From JACMME01 sp051005015 (GTDB taxonomy: Bacteria > Gemmatimonadota > Gemmatimonadetes > Gemmatimonadales > Gemmatimonadaceae): 23,322 nt of DNA. Location: positions 1 through 23,322 of the forward strand of contig JBPCJT010000245.1 of NCBI GenBank assembly GCA_051005015.1, written 5' to 3'. Below the pieces are notes generated by a model that saw nothing but the letters and a program-made list of their open reading frames with translations, made no database searches and was not told the origin of the DNA. Both the position numbers and the translations under genes were made by a program. How positions within the stretch are numbered: the first letter of the stretch is position 1; the number at the start of each line of letters is the position of its first letter. Positions 7,577 to 14,794 of this stretch are shown one piece after another.

Positions 7577-7897
7577 GGAATTCCTGGAAAGGGTGAGTGG
7601 TTAGCGCACAAACAAATCCTGGATCTTCCAACGAGGTTTTCGGCGTCGTCGAAAGGGCCAGCGAGTGGTAACGTCTTTCGCAGCGACGCAAGCTTGGCTT
7701 ACTCGCGCGACTCGTTTCCCCATGACCCAGGAATCTACGAGTCTACGAATTTCAGATGCCAATTTCAGAATTACCAAATACTAATTACGGAATGCCTCTT
7801 GCAATTTTCGTGAGTGCGCGCGAATCTTGCCGTTGTACTCGCGCGTTCGTGTCCGTGTGCTGCACCCACAGTATCCTCGTCATCCAGGAGAAGAGCA
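7577..7897. other. Divergent intergenic region with an AT-rich island and short direct repeats
   Basis: 321 bp between the lipoprotein gene (-) and the histone-like gene (+); I find no credible gene in it. Bases 7730-7800 are clearly more AT-rich than the surroundings. They hold two adjacent copies of TCTACGA (7734-7740, 7742-7748) and two copies of AATTTCAGA (7748-7756, 7761-7769). Promoters for both flanking genes must lie here, but no -35/-10 pair is convincing. Confidence 0.5.
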
Positions 7898-8293
7898 ATG
7901 GCGACAGCATCCAAGTCGTCCCGTGGTCGTAAGCGCTCGGCGTCGAGCGCGAAAAAGGCGTCCACCAAGTCGTCGAGCAAGACGGCCGCCAGGAAGTCAT
8001 CGCGCAAAGGCGCAACCAAGAAAACACCGTCCCGCAGCAGCAGGAAAACCAGCCGGAAGTCCGCAAGCAAATCGGCCTCACGGCGGAGTTCGGCCGCGAA
8101 AAAGAGCAGCGGCGGCGCTCGCAAGAGCGCATCCAAAAGGAGTGCAGCTAAAAAGCGCTCGCCGAGCCCGAAGCGCAAGGTAACCGCCGTCACGCGCGTG
8201 AAGCGCGTCGCGCGAGGCGTCGTGAAGCAGGCTGGGAGCGCCATCGGAACGGCTACGGATTTCGTGAAGGACACTTACGACAACATCACCTGA
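7898..8293 (+). CDS. Histone H1-like, Lys/Ala/Ser/Arg-rich DNA-binding protein
   Basis: 131 residues, of which about the first 90 are almost only Lys, Arg, Ser, Ala and Thr, with AKK, SKS and RKS repeats as in eukaryotic H1 tails and bacterial H1-like proteins (Hc1/Hc2-type, AlgP-type). The last 40 residues differ: a basic helix (VTRVKRVARGVVKQ) and a more ordinary end, AIGTATDFVKDTYDNIT. It should bind and condense DNA in the nucleoid. The start ATG at 7898 has AGGAG 7 nt upstream, which beats the open frame further upstream. It is monocistronic and ended by a strong terminator at 8320-8348. Repeat-rich tails of this type vary in length between strains. Confidence 0.85.
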   Translation: MATASKSSRGRKRSASSAKKASTKSSSKTAARKSSRKGATKKTPSRSSRKTSRKSASKSASRRSSAAKKSSGGARKSASKRSAAKKRSPSPKRKVTAVTRVKRVARGVVKQAGSAIGTATDFVKDTYDNIT

Positions 8294-8319
8294 CCCGCTT
8301 GCCAATTCACCAGGCGATC

Positions 8320-8348
8320 ACGGGACAGCGTTCACGCTGTCCCGTTTC
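8320..8348 (+). terminator. Rho-independent-type terminator of the histone-like gene
   Basis: A perfect 11-bp stem, ACGGGACAGCG / CGCTGTCCCGT, with the loop TTCA is followed by TTCGC. It lies 26 bp after the histone-like stop and just 4 bp before the convergent esterase stop. The T-tract is short. The symmetric stem may serve both directions. Confidence 0.75.
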
Positions 8349-8351
8349 GCA

Positions 8352-9287
8352 TTAGCCCTGCCATGACGACGCGTCTTTCGAGGCATCGACACGTCTGGGA
8401 TGTGCCTGAAGCCATTCGCGCACAAGCGTGAATACACCATCGCGGCCATAATCCACCGTGACAACGTGTCCGCATGCATTCAGCCAAACAAGCTGCTTCT
8501 CACCTGAGCCGAGGGCCGCGTGCGCATGCTCGGCCACTGCTGGCGAAATGCGGTTGTCTTCACGCGATTGGAGCAGCAAGGTGGGAACCAGGATTCGCGG
8601 AAGCGATGCCCGCGCCACGTCCGCAATTCTCGACAGTTCGAAAAGGAGTCGCGGTGTGGACGCACGATACGACAGCGCTCTGGCGCGCTCTGCCGGATCA
8701 TGAATGGATCGCTCGCTGCCCGGGCCCGCCAGATACACCGTGCTCGCGCCGAGCGCCCGGTGCCATCGCGCCACGCGTCGTACCGCCGGCGGCATGTCCA
8801 GATACGGGGCTATCAATACCAGCGCCCCAATCTCGCACCGCTCCGCCGCAAGAATGCTCGCGAGCGCCCCGCCCATTGAAAGACCCACAATGCTCACATT
8901 CGTGTACGAATCCAGCATTGCTCGCAACTCTTCTCGCGCCGACTCGAGCCAAGCCTCCGAGCCCGATGCGGCGAATTGAGCCAGAGTGCGCCCGTGCCCA
9001 GGAAGCAGCGGCGCACGCACGGCGTAACCGTGCGCCAGGAGGTCGTCGGCCAAATACCTCAAAGTTTGCGGCGTATCGCCAAAGCCATGCAGAAGAAGCA
9101 CCGCGCGGTCGCAGCGAGCGTCGTCGTTGAATATGGGCCCGGCGCCGGTCACTATGCCGCCTTCCCCGAGGGGCAATCGAGCGAGTGTGACACGCTCGAG
9201 CCGCCGCGCGGAATAACTCCTCCAGCACAACGCCAGTGCGATTGCGGCACCGACAGTGATTGCGGAAATTGCCGCTGAGAGAGACAT
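8352..9287 (-). CDS. Membrane-anchored alpha/beta-hydrolase (carboxylesterase / monoacylglycerol lipase-like)
   Basis: 311 residues from MSLSAAISAITVG. One N-terminal membrane helix (about 5-22) is followed by a complete alpha/beta-hydrolase fold: HGFGDTP oxyanion loop (67-73), GLSMGG nucleophile elbow (Ser137), LLLQSREDNRISP (Asp244) and ACGHVVTVD (His274), giving a Ser-Asp-His triad. The short lid and the LPGHG segment resemble Est30-type carboxylesterases that cleave short or medium acyl esters. It is probably held at the inner membrane, though which face carries the enzyme is not shown. The frame is open upstream, but the hydrophobic start fits best; no strong Shine-Dalgarno is seen. A palindrome about 90 nt upstream may be an operator. 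Confidence 0.87.
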   Translation of the reverse strand: MSLSAAISAITVGAAIALALCWRSYSARRLERVTLARLPLGEGGIVTGAGPIFNDDARCDRAVLLLHGFGDTPQTLRYLADDLLAHGYAVRAPLLPGHGRTLAQFAASGSEAWLESAREELRAMLDSYTNVSIVGLSMGGALASILAAERCEIGALVLIAPYLDMPPAVRRVARWHRALGASTVYLAGPGSERSIHDPAERARALSYRASTPRLLFELSRIADVARASLPRILVPTLLLQSREDNRISPAVAEHAHAALGSGEKQLVWLNACGHVVTVDYGRDGVFTLVREWLQAHPRRVDASKDASSWQG

Positions 9288-9372
9288 TTCGAAGCGAGGC
9301 TGTTGGGGTTGGTCCTCAACGCGTGACGTCCCCTGCGGGGAAATGCTGCATGAAACGTGAATACAGCTCGCC

Positions 9373-9395
9373 GAACATTCGCTGGCAGAATGTTC
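9373..9395. promoter_or_regulatory. Palindromic candidate operator upstream of the esterase gene
   Basis: GAACATTC, a 7-nt spacer, then GAATGTTC: a perfect 8-bp inverted repeat 86-108 nt before the esterase start and just after the upstream terminator, which is where a promoter is expected. The GAAC...GTTC ends recall LexA boxes of the Bacillus type, but the spacing differs. The regulator is unknown. Confidence 0.45.
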
Positions 9396-9415
9396 AGCAC
9401 GTAAACAGCAACCGC

Positions 9416-9453
9416 GAAAAAGGGGAGCCGGCCTGGCGGCCGCACTCCCCTTT
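9416..9453 (-). terminator. Strong terminator after the Crp/Fnr-family gene
   Basis: On the minus strand AAAGGGGAG pairs with CTCCCCTTT around an inner CGGCC/GGCCG hairpin, and the stem runs into five T followed by CGCGG. This is a textbook intrinsic terminator for transcription moving leftward from the regulator gene, whose stop lies 230 nt upstream. Confidence 0.75.
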
Positions 9454-9683
9454 CCGGCTTCATCCCCCCCACGAGGATGTCGCACCCCTCACACTGCACT
9501 ATCCTTTCTTGCCAGTTTCGTGCCCACGCCGCAGAATTAGTGGGAATGACACCTTCCCGATTCAGTACTTTGTAAGCCCGTCTCAGATCATTAATTACTT
9601 GATTGCCGCATCCGCCACCGGTGGCAGCAGCGGCATCCCGACAGCGGCATTCTTGCATTGCTTGGTTGGTGCCACATGGCCAG

Positions 9684-10463
9684 CTAAGTGCGCATTTCCT
9701 GTCTCTGACGCTCCTCGTGAATCTCGATCGGATTGGGCCGCTCCCTATTCTCGATCTTTGCCATGAGGCGATCGAAATCTGTTACTACCAGACCGCTTCC
9801 TTCACGACGCACCAGACCTTCTGCGGTGAAGCGAGTAAGTACGAGAGAGATCGACTCGCGCGTTGCGCCGACGAGCTCGCCCAGAAGACGCCGGGAGAAA
9901 ATGTGAGTCGCGCCCGGCGCGTCCGCGCGTCGCTGGGAAAACGATCCGTTAGAAAGTGCGGCCGACCCTCTCGCAACAGGGCCTTCGCGGCTGCACTCGA
10001 GCCGTATGAGGGAAATAACCAGACGCTCTTCCACTGTAAGGGTGTTATGCTCTCCCTGTTTCTGCAGCAGGCTCGTTCTCTCGGAGACGATCTGACGTAC
10101 CAGTGCCATTGCGAGCGGTGGCTGTTCACGCATAAGGGCGCCGAAGCTGGCAGAGCTCAGGTGAAGTGTCTCGCTTTCTTCCTCGGCACGCGCCGTACTG
10201 ACATAGCGAAAGGCGTTTTGCAATCCCTCGTCACCGAAGGTCTCGCCGGGAGCGGCAACCCAGGGAACGAACTCTCTCCCAAGCGCGAGTTGGCTCCGAA
10301 GGACGATCTGGCCGTGCAGGACGATAAAAACGCCATACGCCGGAGTGTCGCGCTCGTATACTGTAAAGCCCGCTGGCCATGTGGTCCGCGCGGCGAACTT
10401 CGCCAGGGAGTCGCGACACGCGCGCGACAATCTCGAGATTGCCTTCAAAGGAGCTGCCAGCAA
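9684..10463 (-). CDS. Crp/Fnr-family transcriptional regulator
   Basis: 259 residues from a TTG at 10463. An N-terminal cyclic-nucleotide-binding-like domain (about 10-125: LAKFAARTTWPAGFTVYERD, GVFIVLHGQIVL, GETFGDEG) is followed by a long dimer helix (about 118-140). The HTH_Crp is at 187-225 (HIFSRRLLGELVGATRESIS, then LTRFTAEGLVRR). The cNMP pocket lacks the usual RS phosphate-binding pair, and there is no FNR-type Cys cluster, so the ligand is unknown. The frame is open far upstream, but that part reads like antisense of the divergent gene. The TTG has GAGGGAG just upstream and places the domain normally; no ATG or GTG is available nearby. It is transcribed away from the hydrogenase-like gene, the classic layout of a regulator and its target. 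Confidence 0.85.
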   Translation of the reverse strand: MLAAPLKAISRLSRACRDSLAKFAARTTWPAGFTVYERDTPAYGVFIVLHGQIVLRSQLALGREFVPWVAAPGETFGDEGLQNAFRYVSTARAEEESETLHLSSASFGALMREQPPLAMALVRQIVSERTSLLQKQGEHNTLTVEERLVISLIRLECSREGPVARGSAALSNGSFSQRRADAPGATHIFSRRLLGELVGATRESISLVLTRFTAEGLVRREGSGLVVTDFDRLMAKIENRERPNPIEIHEERQRQEMRT

Positions 10464-10659
10464 ATTCTCCCTCGCAATGCTTGAGGACAGGGCACAGGGC
10501 TCGGGTGCGAGCGTCCACTGTCGCTGATACGTCGTTCGCGAGCTGTATTGACAATTGCTCGTGTGCCCAGGGCCATTACCGCTAGCGAGGGGCACGTCGC
10601 TACGGACTACAGATGATTGCAAGGCGCGGGCCGTGGTGCTTGAATCACATTTAGGTATT

Positions 10660-10673
10660 AGATTAGCAAATCT
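10660..10673. promoter_or_regulatory. Inverted repeat AGATT-N4-AATCT in the divergent promoter region
   Basis: A 5-bp inverted repeat with a 4-nt spacer is embedded in an AT-rich tract (10640-10680) and followed by seven T. The 5-4-5 geometry is that of Crp/Fnr-family sites (TTGAT-N4-ATCAA), though the half-sites differ. It lies 29-42 nt upstream of the hydrogenase-like start and about 200 nt from the regulator start, so it could be the regulator's operator. Confidence 0.4.
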
Positions 10674-10701
10674 TTTTTTGACACGGTTAGACGGGAGGCT
10701 A

Positions 10702-11985
10702 GTGGTGCTGCCTGTGGTAATCCTTGGAACGGACACGTTCCTCGCCGCATTGCCGGCAAGCAGTGGTGAGTTGGCTCGCGCTTGCAGCGCTGCTGGCTTT
10801 GCGGCGGCCATCCCCGCCGCCTGGGGCGATGAGATTATCGCTACCGCTACGCTCCAAATTCTCGCGCGGCGCCCTGAAGGTCCTGCGATTCTGTGCTCCT
10901 GTCCGCATGTGGCCGAGAAGCTGCTCAACAGTGGAGTGCACTTGAACCCGTTTCTCGTTCCGGTGGAAGCTCCACCGGTTGCGGCCGCACGATACATGCG
11001 AGCTCAGTTTGGAAGCACCCCAATTCACGTCACATATGCCGGTGGTTGTCCGGCCGCCGCCATGAGTTCCGACATCGACGCCAATTGCACGCCCTCGGAA
11101 CTGTTAGGTCTTCTCGCCGAACGTGGAGTTATGCCGTCTGGACAACTGGAGGACGCCGAAGCTTCTCCAGTAGTCCGGCGCTTTCGCTCGCTGCCCGGCG
11201 GTGCACCTGCGCCTCAAGCGCTCTGGGCGCAAAATGGACGGAGGCTCGTCGAGCTGGACGCTGGTGATTATTCCTCGGAGCTGGCCCAACGGCTGATCGC
11301 TCGCGAGCGGGCGCTCTTCGATCTTGCCCCGCGCCTGGGCTGCGTTTGTAGCGGCATGGTAAATGGCGGCCCGCCCACCTCAGCCCGGGCGGCAGTCATG
11401 GCGACGGAGCCGCCTCGTGCCCGTGGGGAGGTGCTGAACCCAAGCCTGCAAGTGAACGTCGAAAGGCAGATTCCGGCTCCACCTCGAACGTTCATGGCGC
11501 CGACACCCCCGGAATCGCACCCTGCCTATCGGGAGTCGGTCGCACTGAGAAATGCGCGTGCCGGTGCGAATGCACTGGGGACACTTGGTGAATTGACTCT
11601 TTCCCGGAAGCGAGCCCGCACACCTGTGAAGCTCCGCTCCGCGGCGTCGGGCAGCGTGCCGGTGATTCGAACGTCCGCTGGTACGATACCGCGCGGCTAT
11701 CTGGGAGTGCGACGCCATCCTCTGTCCGAAGAAACATCGCCGATTCAAGCAGACCCACCAGTCACCATCGGCAGTGGAGATAGAGAAGTTTTTCTGAAAG
11801 CTGATTTGCTCGCCGATGCAGTCCACCGACGCTCCAAGCCGCTTTCGGTGAACGTGCCCTTCCCAGTAGGCGCTGCCTACCGTGTTCCCGGCCCGCCTTC
11901 GTTAAATGCAAGCCGGCTGCACGCAGCCACGATTCTGGCTCTGGTGGCGGCGGTGATGGCTGTGGCTGTCTTTGTGTGGTCTTAG
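10702..11985 (+). CDS. Degenerate [FeFe]-hydrogenase H-cluster-domain-like protein with C-terminal membrane anchor
   Basis: 427 residues. Residues 1-222 follow the iron-hydrogenase large-subunit domain: an N-terminal VILGTDTFLAALP strand, LCSCPHV (Cys65/Cys67, in place of TSCCPxW), TYAGGCPAA (Cys116, in place of MPCxxK), DIDANCTPSELLGLLAERGV (matching the DxDxxxTxxEL segment) and LGCVCSGMVNGG (214/216, in place of CPGGCxxGG). The strict H-cluster motifs are altered and ferredoxin domains are absent, so H2 catalysis is unlikely; the remaining Cys could still hold one [4Fe-4S] cluster, as in Nar1/NARF relatives. A long low-complexity Pro/Arg/Ala region (223-400) and a single C-terminal helix (406-427) follow, giving a tail anchor. 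The GTG at 10702 (or 10705) is chosen for GGGAGG at 10693-10698; a TTG at 10555 is less likely. A redox or gas sensor role is inferred. Confidence 0.75.
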   Translation: MVLPVVILGTDTFLAALPASSGELARACSAAGFAAAIPAAWGDEIIATATLQILARRPEGPAILCSCPHVAEKLLNSGVHLNPFLVPVEAPPVAAARYMRAQFGSTPIHVTYAGGCPAAAMSSDIDANCTPSELLGLLAERGVMPSGQLEDAEASPVVRRFRSLPGGAPAPQALWAQNGRRLVELDAGDYSSELAQRLIARERALFDLAPRLGCVCSGMVNGGPPTSARAAVMATEPPRARGEVLNPSLQVNVERQIPAPPRTFMAPTPPESHPAYRESVALRNARAGANALGTLGELTLSRKRARTPVKLRSAASGSVPVIRTSAGTIPRGYLGVRRHPLSEETSPIQADPPVTIGSGDREVFLKADLLADAVHRRSKPLSVNVPFPVGAAYRVPGPPSLNASRLHAATILALVAAVMAVAVFVWS

Positions 11986-11999
11986 CTGCCGCGCCCCAT

Positions 12000-12266
12000 T
12001 CACGGGTCTCGGGATCGCAATGGCGGCACCGGCGCTTTTACCGGCCTTCGCTCGGGATACTTGAAGTCACCGGGACGTGGCTCGCGAGGAACGGAATCAG
12101 GGGCGCCTGACGCGTCGGAGGGTTCCTCGCTGGTTGCACGTTTCTCCCGGTTATCGGGAGCGGGTGAATTTGTAGAGGCGCTATCCCTCCGCACGGTATC
12201 TTTTCCCTCCGAACACGCACCAAGAGCAATGACGGCCACCAGCTTCGCAGCGCGGTTACTCATCAT
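12000..12266 (-). CDS. Small Pro/Arg/Asp-rich lipoprotein
   Basis: 88 residues: signal peptide MMSNRAAKLVAVIALGAC with lipidated Cys18, then a 70-residue charged, Pro/Ser/Asp-rich tail with no predicted fold and no family I recognise. The start overlaps the end of the Smr-like gene by 11 bp (ATGATGAG shared between the frames), so translation is probably coupled; the second ATG at 12263 is an equal alternative. It is the last gene of the phosphatase unit and faces the hydrogenase-like gene end-to-end across 14 bp. Function unknown. Confidence 0.7.
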   Translation of the reverse strand: MMSNRAAKLVAVIALGACSEGKDTVRRDSASTNSPAPDNREKRATSEEPSDASGAPDSVPREPRPGDFKYPERRPVKAPVPPLRSRDP

Positions 12267-12864
12267 CGGCTGAGAGCGCCGAAGCTATTGCATCGTGTAG
12301 ACGCATCTCGCGTCCGCTTCCCTCGCCGGCGCGCACCGCCGCCAGCGCGAACTGGTTAAGCATCTCCGCTTCCATGAATGGCTCCGGATCGCGCACTCCG
12401 AGATCCGATAGCGCGCGCGCAGCAAGTTGCCGGAGCAGCACGCGAGTCTCTAGAGCAAGACCACGAAGCGACGCCGCATCAGCCGGCGGTGGCGGCAGCT
12501 TGGCGCTCCTGCTCAGCGGTCCGGCGTGCGATGCACGAAAAGACGCCATCCGAACGACGAAGGATCCCGAAGTATGCGGCTGCACTCCCTCGACTACTCC
12601 CTGCCGCTGCAAAGATGCCAGGAGTTTGACGATCTCCGCACGAACTATCGCGATTCCGTCAACGCTACCCTTGCCGCGGCCAGTTATTACAAGTACCTCG
12701 CCCGACCCGGATGCCTGCTGCTGGCGAAGCCATGCGTTAGCGCGTGTACGCGCGTCCATGGCTGTAGGAAGGCCTGTGCGCAGGTTCAAAGTGCGTGCCG
12801 GGCCGAAGCGAACCTCGTCCAGAGCGCGATGCAAAGCCTCGGCCGGCGATAAACTGTCCTTCAT
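12256..12864 (-). CDS. Smr-domain-like protein
   Basis: 202 residues. Residues about 24-108 fit an Smr (MutS2-related) domain: LNLRTGLPTAMDARTRANAWL, then VLVITGRGKGS (TGxGxxS motif), a helix (AIVRAEIVKLLASLQRQG) and a SGSFVVRM strand. Smr domains bind branched DNA or cut nucleic acids; their LDxH motif is here LNLR, so nuclease activity is doubtful. The C-terminal half (135-200) is helical with no known motif. The ATG overlaps the phosphatase stop as ATGA, and the gene's end overlaps the lipoprotein start. Why it follows a periplasmic phosphatase is not clear. Confidence 0.65.
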   Translation of the reverse strand: MKDSLSPAEALHRALDEVRFGPARTLNLRTGLPTAMDARTRANAWLRQQQASGSGEVLVITGRGKGSVDGIAIVRAEIVKLLASLQRQGVVEGVQPHTSGSFVVRMASFRASHAGPLSRSAKLPPPPADAASLRGLALETRVLLRQLAARALSDLGVRDPEPFMEAEMLNQFALAAVRAGEGSGREMRLHDAIASALSADDE

Positions 12865-14462
12865 TTTGCCGCGTCTCGCCGGAGGGCCTGCCGGAGCACT
12901 CGGCCGTCCAGTCTCTCTGTCGGCTGGGTGTCAGCGATCCATGCCAAGGTCGGAGCCATGTCCACAACCCGCACGAAAGTATCGTAGCGGCCAGTGGCAA
13001 ATGGAGGCCCGTAGAAAATGACCGGCACATGCGCATCGTAATCGTGCGGCGACCCATGCATTGCGATGGGAACGCCATAATCCCACACACTGTAGGGCCG
13101 CAAAGTTACCACTAGCTCCGCCGGCATGTCTTGGGGAATCGAGTTGAACCAGCGCCGAGCGATGGCGTCACGAGCGGTGTCGGCGGCGAGTTTGTGCACG
13201 AGATCCACACGGAGCACTGCGGGGTGCGCACGTGCCTCCGCCGCGAATGCTTTCACTGCCGCGTCGGCCTCGGCGGGAGCCCGCCCGAACGCCGTTCGGT
13301 CGATGAAGAGCATTCCGAGATCGAACCTGAGCGCGGAGGTGTCGAGGCCCTTCGCCGCGAGCGTCCGGAGTTGCTTCTTCAAGATGCCGGAAAGGTCAAC
13401 GCGCCGAGCGCCTTTCCGCAATTCAGGGAGAGGCGCGACGCCGTGATCTGCCGTGAGAGCGATTACGACGCGTGCGGAGTCGCGGATCGAATACAACGTG
13501 TCGACGAAGGCTCCCAGCGAACGGTCGAGTCGCAGTATCTGGTCATGGATCTCCCTCGAGTCGGGACCGAACTGGTGTCCTATGTAGTCCGTGGCGGAGA
13601 GCGATACCGCTAACACGTCCGTGTGCGCATCATTACCAAGGTCCAGACTGCGCATTCCAGCAAGAGCGAACTCGAGCGTTACCTCGTCCAGCCATGGATA
13701 GTTCGGAAAGAGCTGAGTGGCGCGGGACGTGTCCGCCGGCAAGAGATGCGGAAAGCTGAAATCCTTTCCTCCAGATTCGGCGGCAATCGAATCACGTTCC
13801 GGATAGGAGGAAGCCGCTAACAGTGGCTTCCACGGGCGTCCCGCCATCCTCGCCGGGAGCTTCCTGTCGTTGAAGGCGCGAACCCATTCGGGCAGCGTGT
13901 CCCGGTAGTAAGTGCTCGTGGTGAAATGACCGTTGCTCGCGTACCAGTAGGCACTCTGCCTGGCCCGTCCGAGGGGAAGAATGGCTCCTCTGTCCTTGCC
14001 GGATACCGAGAGCGCTCTCGTGGATGGGGTTCTGGAGCGAAGCCAATCCGTCAGCGTGCTACCCCGAAAGCGGAAGGGTGATGCTCCAGCGCCTTGTGCG
14101 CCGATGAGCGGTGTTTGGGCATCCTGCACGCCAGCGTTATTGCGGACGATTCCAGTGCTGCGCGGGAAGCGCCCCGACAGTATGCTGGCGTGCCCGGGCG
14201 CGGTCTCGGTGGTCGCGTGATCGTGATAAGCGTTTGTGAACACCGCGCCACCGCGATAGACGCGGCCCAGTCCTCCCGTGAGCTGCGCACCGTACCGCTC
14301 GAAGTACTCCGGCAGAAGCTGGTCGACCGTGATCACGACTATCAATGTCGGGACGAGCTCCGCGCGGACCTGCGGCTGCTGTTCTCGCGCCACCTGCGAT
14401 TGTGCGTTGACACGAAAAACGAGGAAGGTCGAAAGCAGGAAGGCGAGAAGCGATCGTATCAC
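12861..14462 (-). CDS. PafA-type alkaline phosphatase (type I phosphodiesterase / alkaline phosphatase superfamily)
   Basis: 533 residues with a Sec signal peptide (cleavage near NA-QSQ, about 20). All active-site groups of the PafA phosphomonoesterase are visible: ITVDQ (Asp47), TTETAPGHAS (nucleophile Thr87), IVRNN (Asn108), SGKDR (Lys156 and Arg158, which mark monoesterases), SATDYIGHQFGP (Asp292, His296), TADHG (Asp339, His340) and YDAHVP (His478). It is therefore a secreted two-zinc enzyme releasing phosphate from organic monoesters; PafA enzymes are often not repressed by phosphate. The start codon is GTG without a clear Shine-Dalgarno. It is the first gene of a three-gene overlapping unit. 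Confidence 0.9.
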   Translation of the reverse strand: MIRSLLAFLLSTFLVFRVNAQSQVAREQQPQVRAELVPTLIVVITVDQLLPEYFERYGAQLTGGLGRVYRGGAVFTNAYHDHATTETAPGHASILSGRFPRSTGIVRNNAGVQDAQTPLIGAQGAGASPFRFRGSTLTDWLRSRTPSTRALSVSGKDRGAILPLGRARQSAYWYASNGHFTTSTYYRDTLPEWVRAFNDRKLPARMAGRPWKPLLAASSYPERDSIAAESGGKDFSFPHLLPADTSRATQLFPNYPWLDEVTLEFALAGMRSLDLGNDAHTDVLAVSLSATDYIGHQFGPDSREIHDQILRLDRSLGAFVDTLYSIRDSARVVIALTADHGVAPLPELRKGARRVDLSGILKKQLRTLAAKGLDTSALRFDLGMLFIDRTAFGRAPAEADAAVKAFAAEARAHPAVLRVDLVHKLAADTARDAIARRWFNSIPQDMPAELVVTLRPYSVWDYGVPIAMHGSPHDYDAHVPVIFYGPPFATGRYDTFVRVVDMAPTLAWIADTQPTERLDGRVLRQALRRDAAK

Positions 14463-14794
14463 AGTCGAAAGGGAGTAGGGAGAATTATTTCATCCAATAG
14501 TACACACGGTCATAGCATTTTACTCCTCGTCGGTTCTTCCGTCGAGTACGCCAGACGTGCATCGCTGGAGTGAAATGAGCGCTTCGAGCTCTGCATCGAA
14601 ACGTTACAGAGGGGTTCATTTCGTAGCATGGAGAAACCCAAAAGAGACGCTTGGGAAACTGATAAATCAGTGTGGTAACTGTTTTTACCGATACACATTG
14701 CCAGCTCAACGCTCGGCGCGGTCCCTGCGAGCCGGAAGCGTGGCGCCAAGCCCGTGCCTGGTGTTTTGCGTCAACGTGTTCTGGAGGTTTTCCA
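14463..14794. other. Divergent promoter region between the phosphatase and the cupredoxin cluster
   Basis: 332 bp with no credible gene. Bases 14485-14720 are richer in AT than the flanks and hold a 14-bp palindrome (14658-14671) and a short hairpin, GGTAA-CTGTTT-TTACC (14674-14689). GGAGG at 14783-14787 is the ribosome binding site of the first cupredoxin gene. Promoters are expected here but cannot be pinned down. Confidence 0.5.
14658..14671. promoter_or_regulatory. Palindrome ACTGAT-AA-ATCAGT upstream of the cupredoxin cluster
   Basis: A perfect 6-bp inverted repeat with a 2-nt spacer, 123-137 nt before the first cupredoxin ATG. The half-sites resemble FNR half-sites (TGAT/ATCA) but the spacer is 2 rather than 4 nt. 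It is a candidate operator only. Confidence 0.35.

Larger units (their letters stand above)
9288..9683. other. Intergenic region between the Crp/Fnr gene and the esterase gene
   Basis: 396 bp. From right to left on the minus strand it holds a 230-nt stretch after the regulator stop, a strong terminator (9416-9453), an 8-bp palindrome (9373-9395) and the presumed esterase promoter. A minus-strand frame is open from an ATG at 9658 through the terminator and into the esterase gene. Its first part (for example DLRRAYKVLNREGVIP) looks protein-like, but there is no homology I recognise, and the frame spans the terminator. I treat it as an unproven ORF or a long 3' UTR. Confidence 0.4.

Noticed and set aside
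7814..8293. Longer start for the histone-like gene
   Set aside because: The ATG at 7898 has an ideal AGGAG and the upstream residues do not match the basic composition.
9373..9395. LexA box of the Bacillus type
   Set aside because: The 7-nt spacer and the full 8-bp arms do not match the known compact box; left as an unnamed palindrome.
9603..10484. Plus-strand frame of 293 codons opposite the Crp/Fnr gene
   Set aside because: It is the antisense of the cNMP and HTH domains; composition is not protein-like.
10660..10680. Intrinsic terminator made by AGATT/AATCT plus T7
   Set aside because: A 5-bp stem that is mostly A-T is too weak, and it sits directly before a start codon region.
10464..10997. 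N-terminal extension of the Crp/Fnr regulator
   Set aside because: The extra 178 residues have no fold character and overlap the divergent gene; the domain starts normally at the TTG.
10702..11985. Active [FeFe] hydrogenase
   Set aside because: All three H-cluster motifs are altered and ferredoxin domains are missing, so catalysis is not supported.
14658..14671. FNR box
   Set aside because: The spacer between TGAT and ATCA is 2 nt rather than 4.
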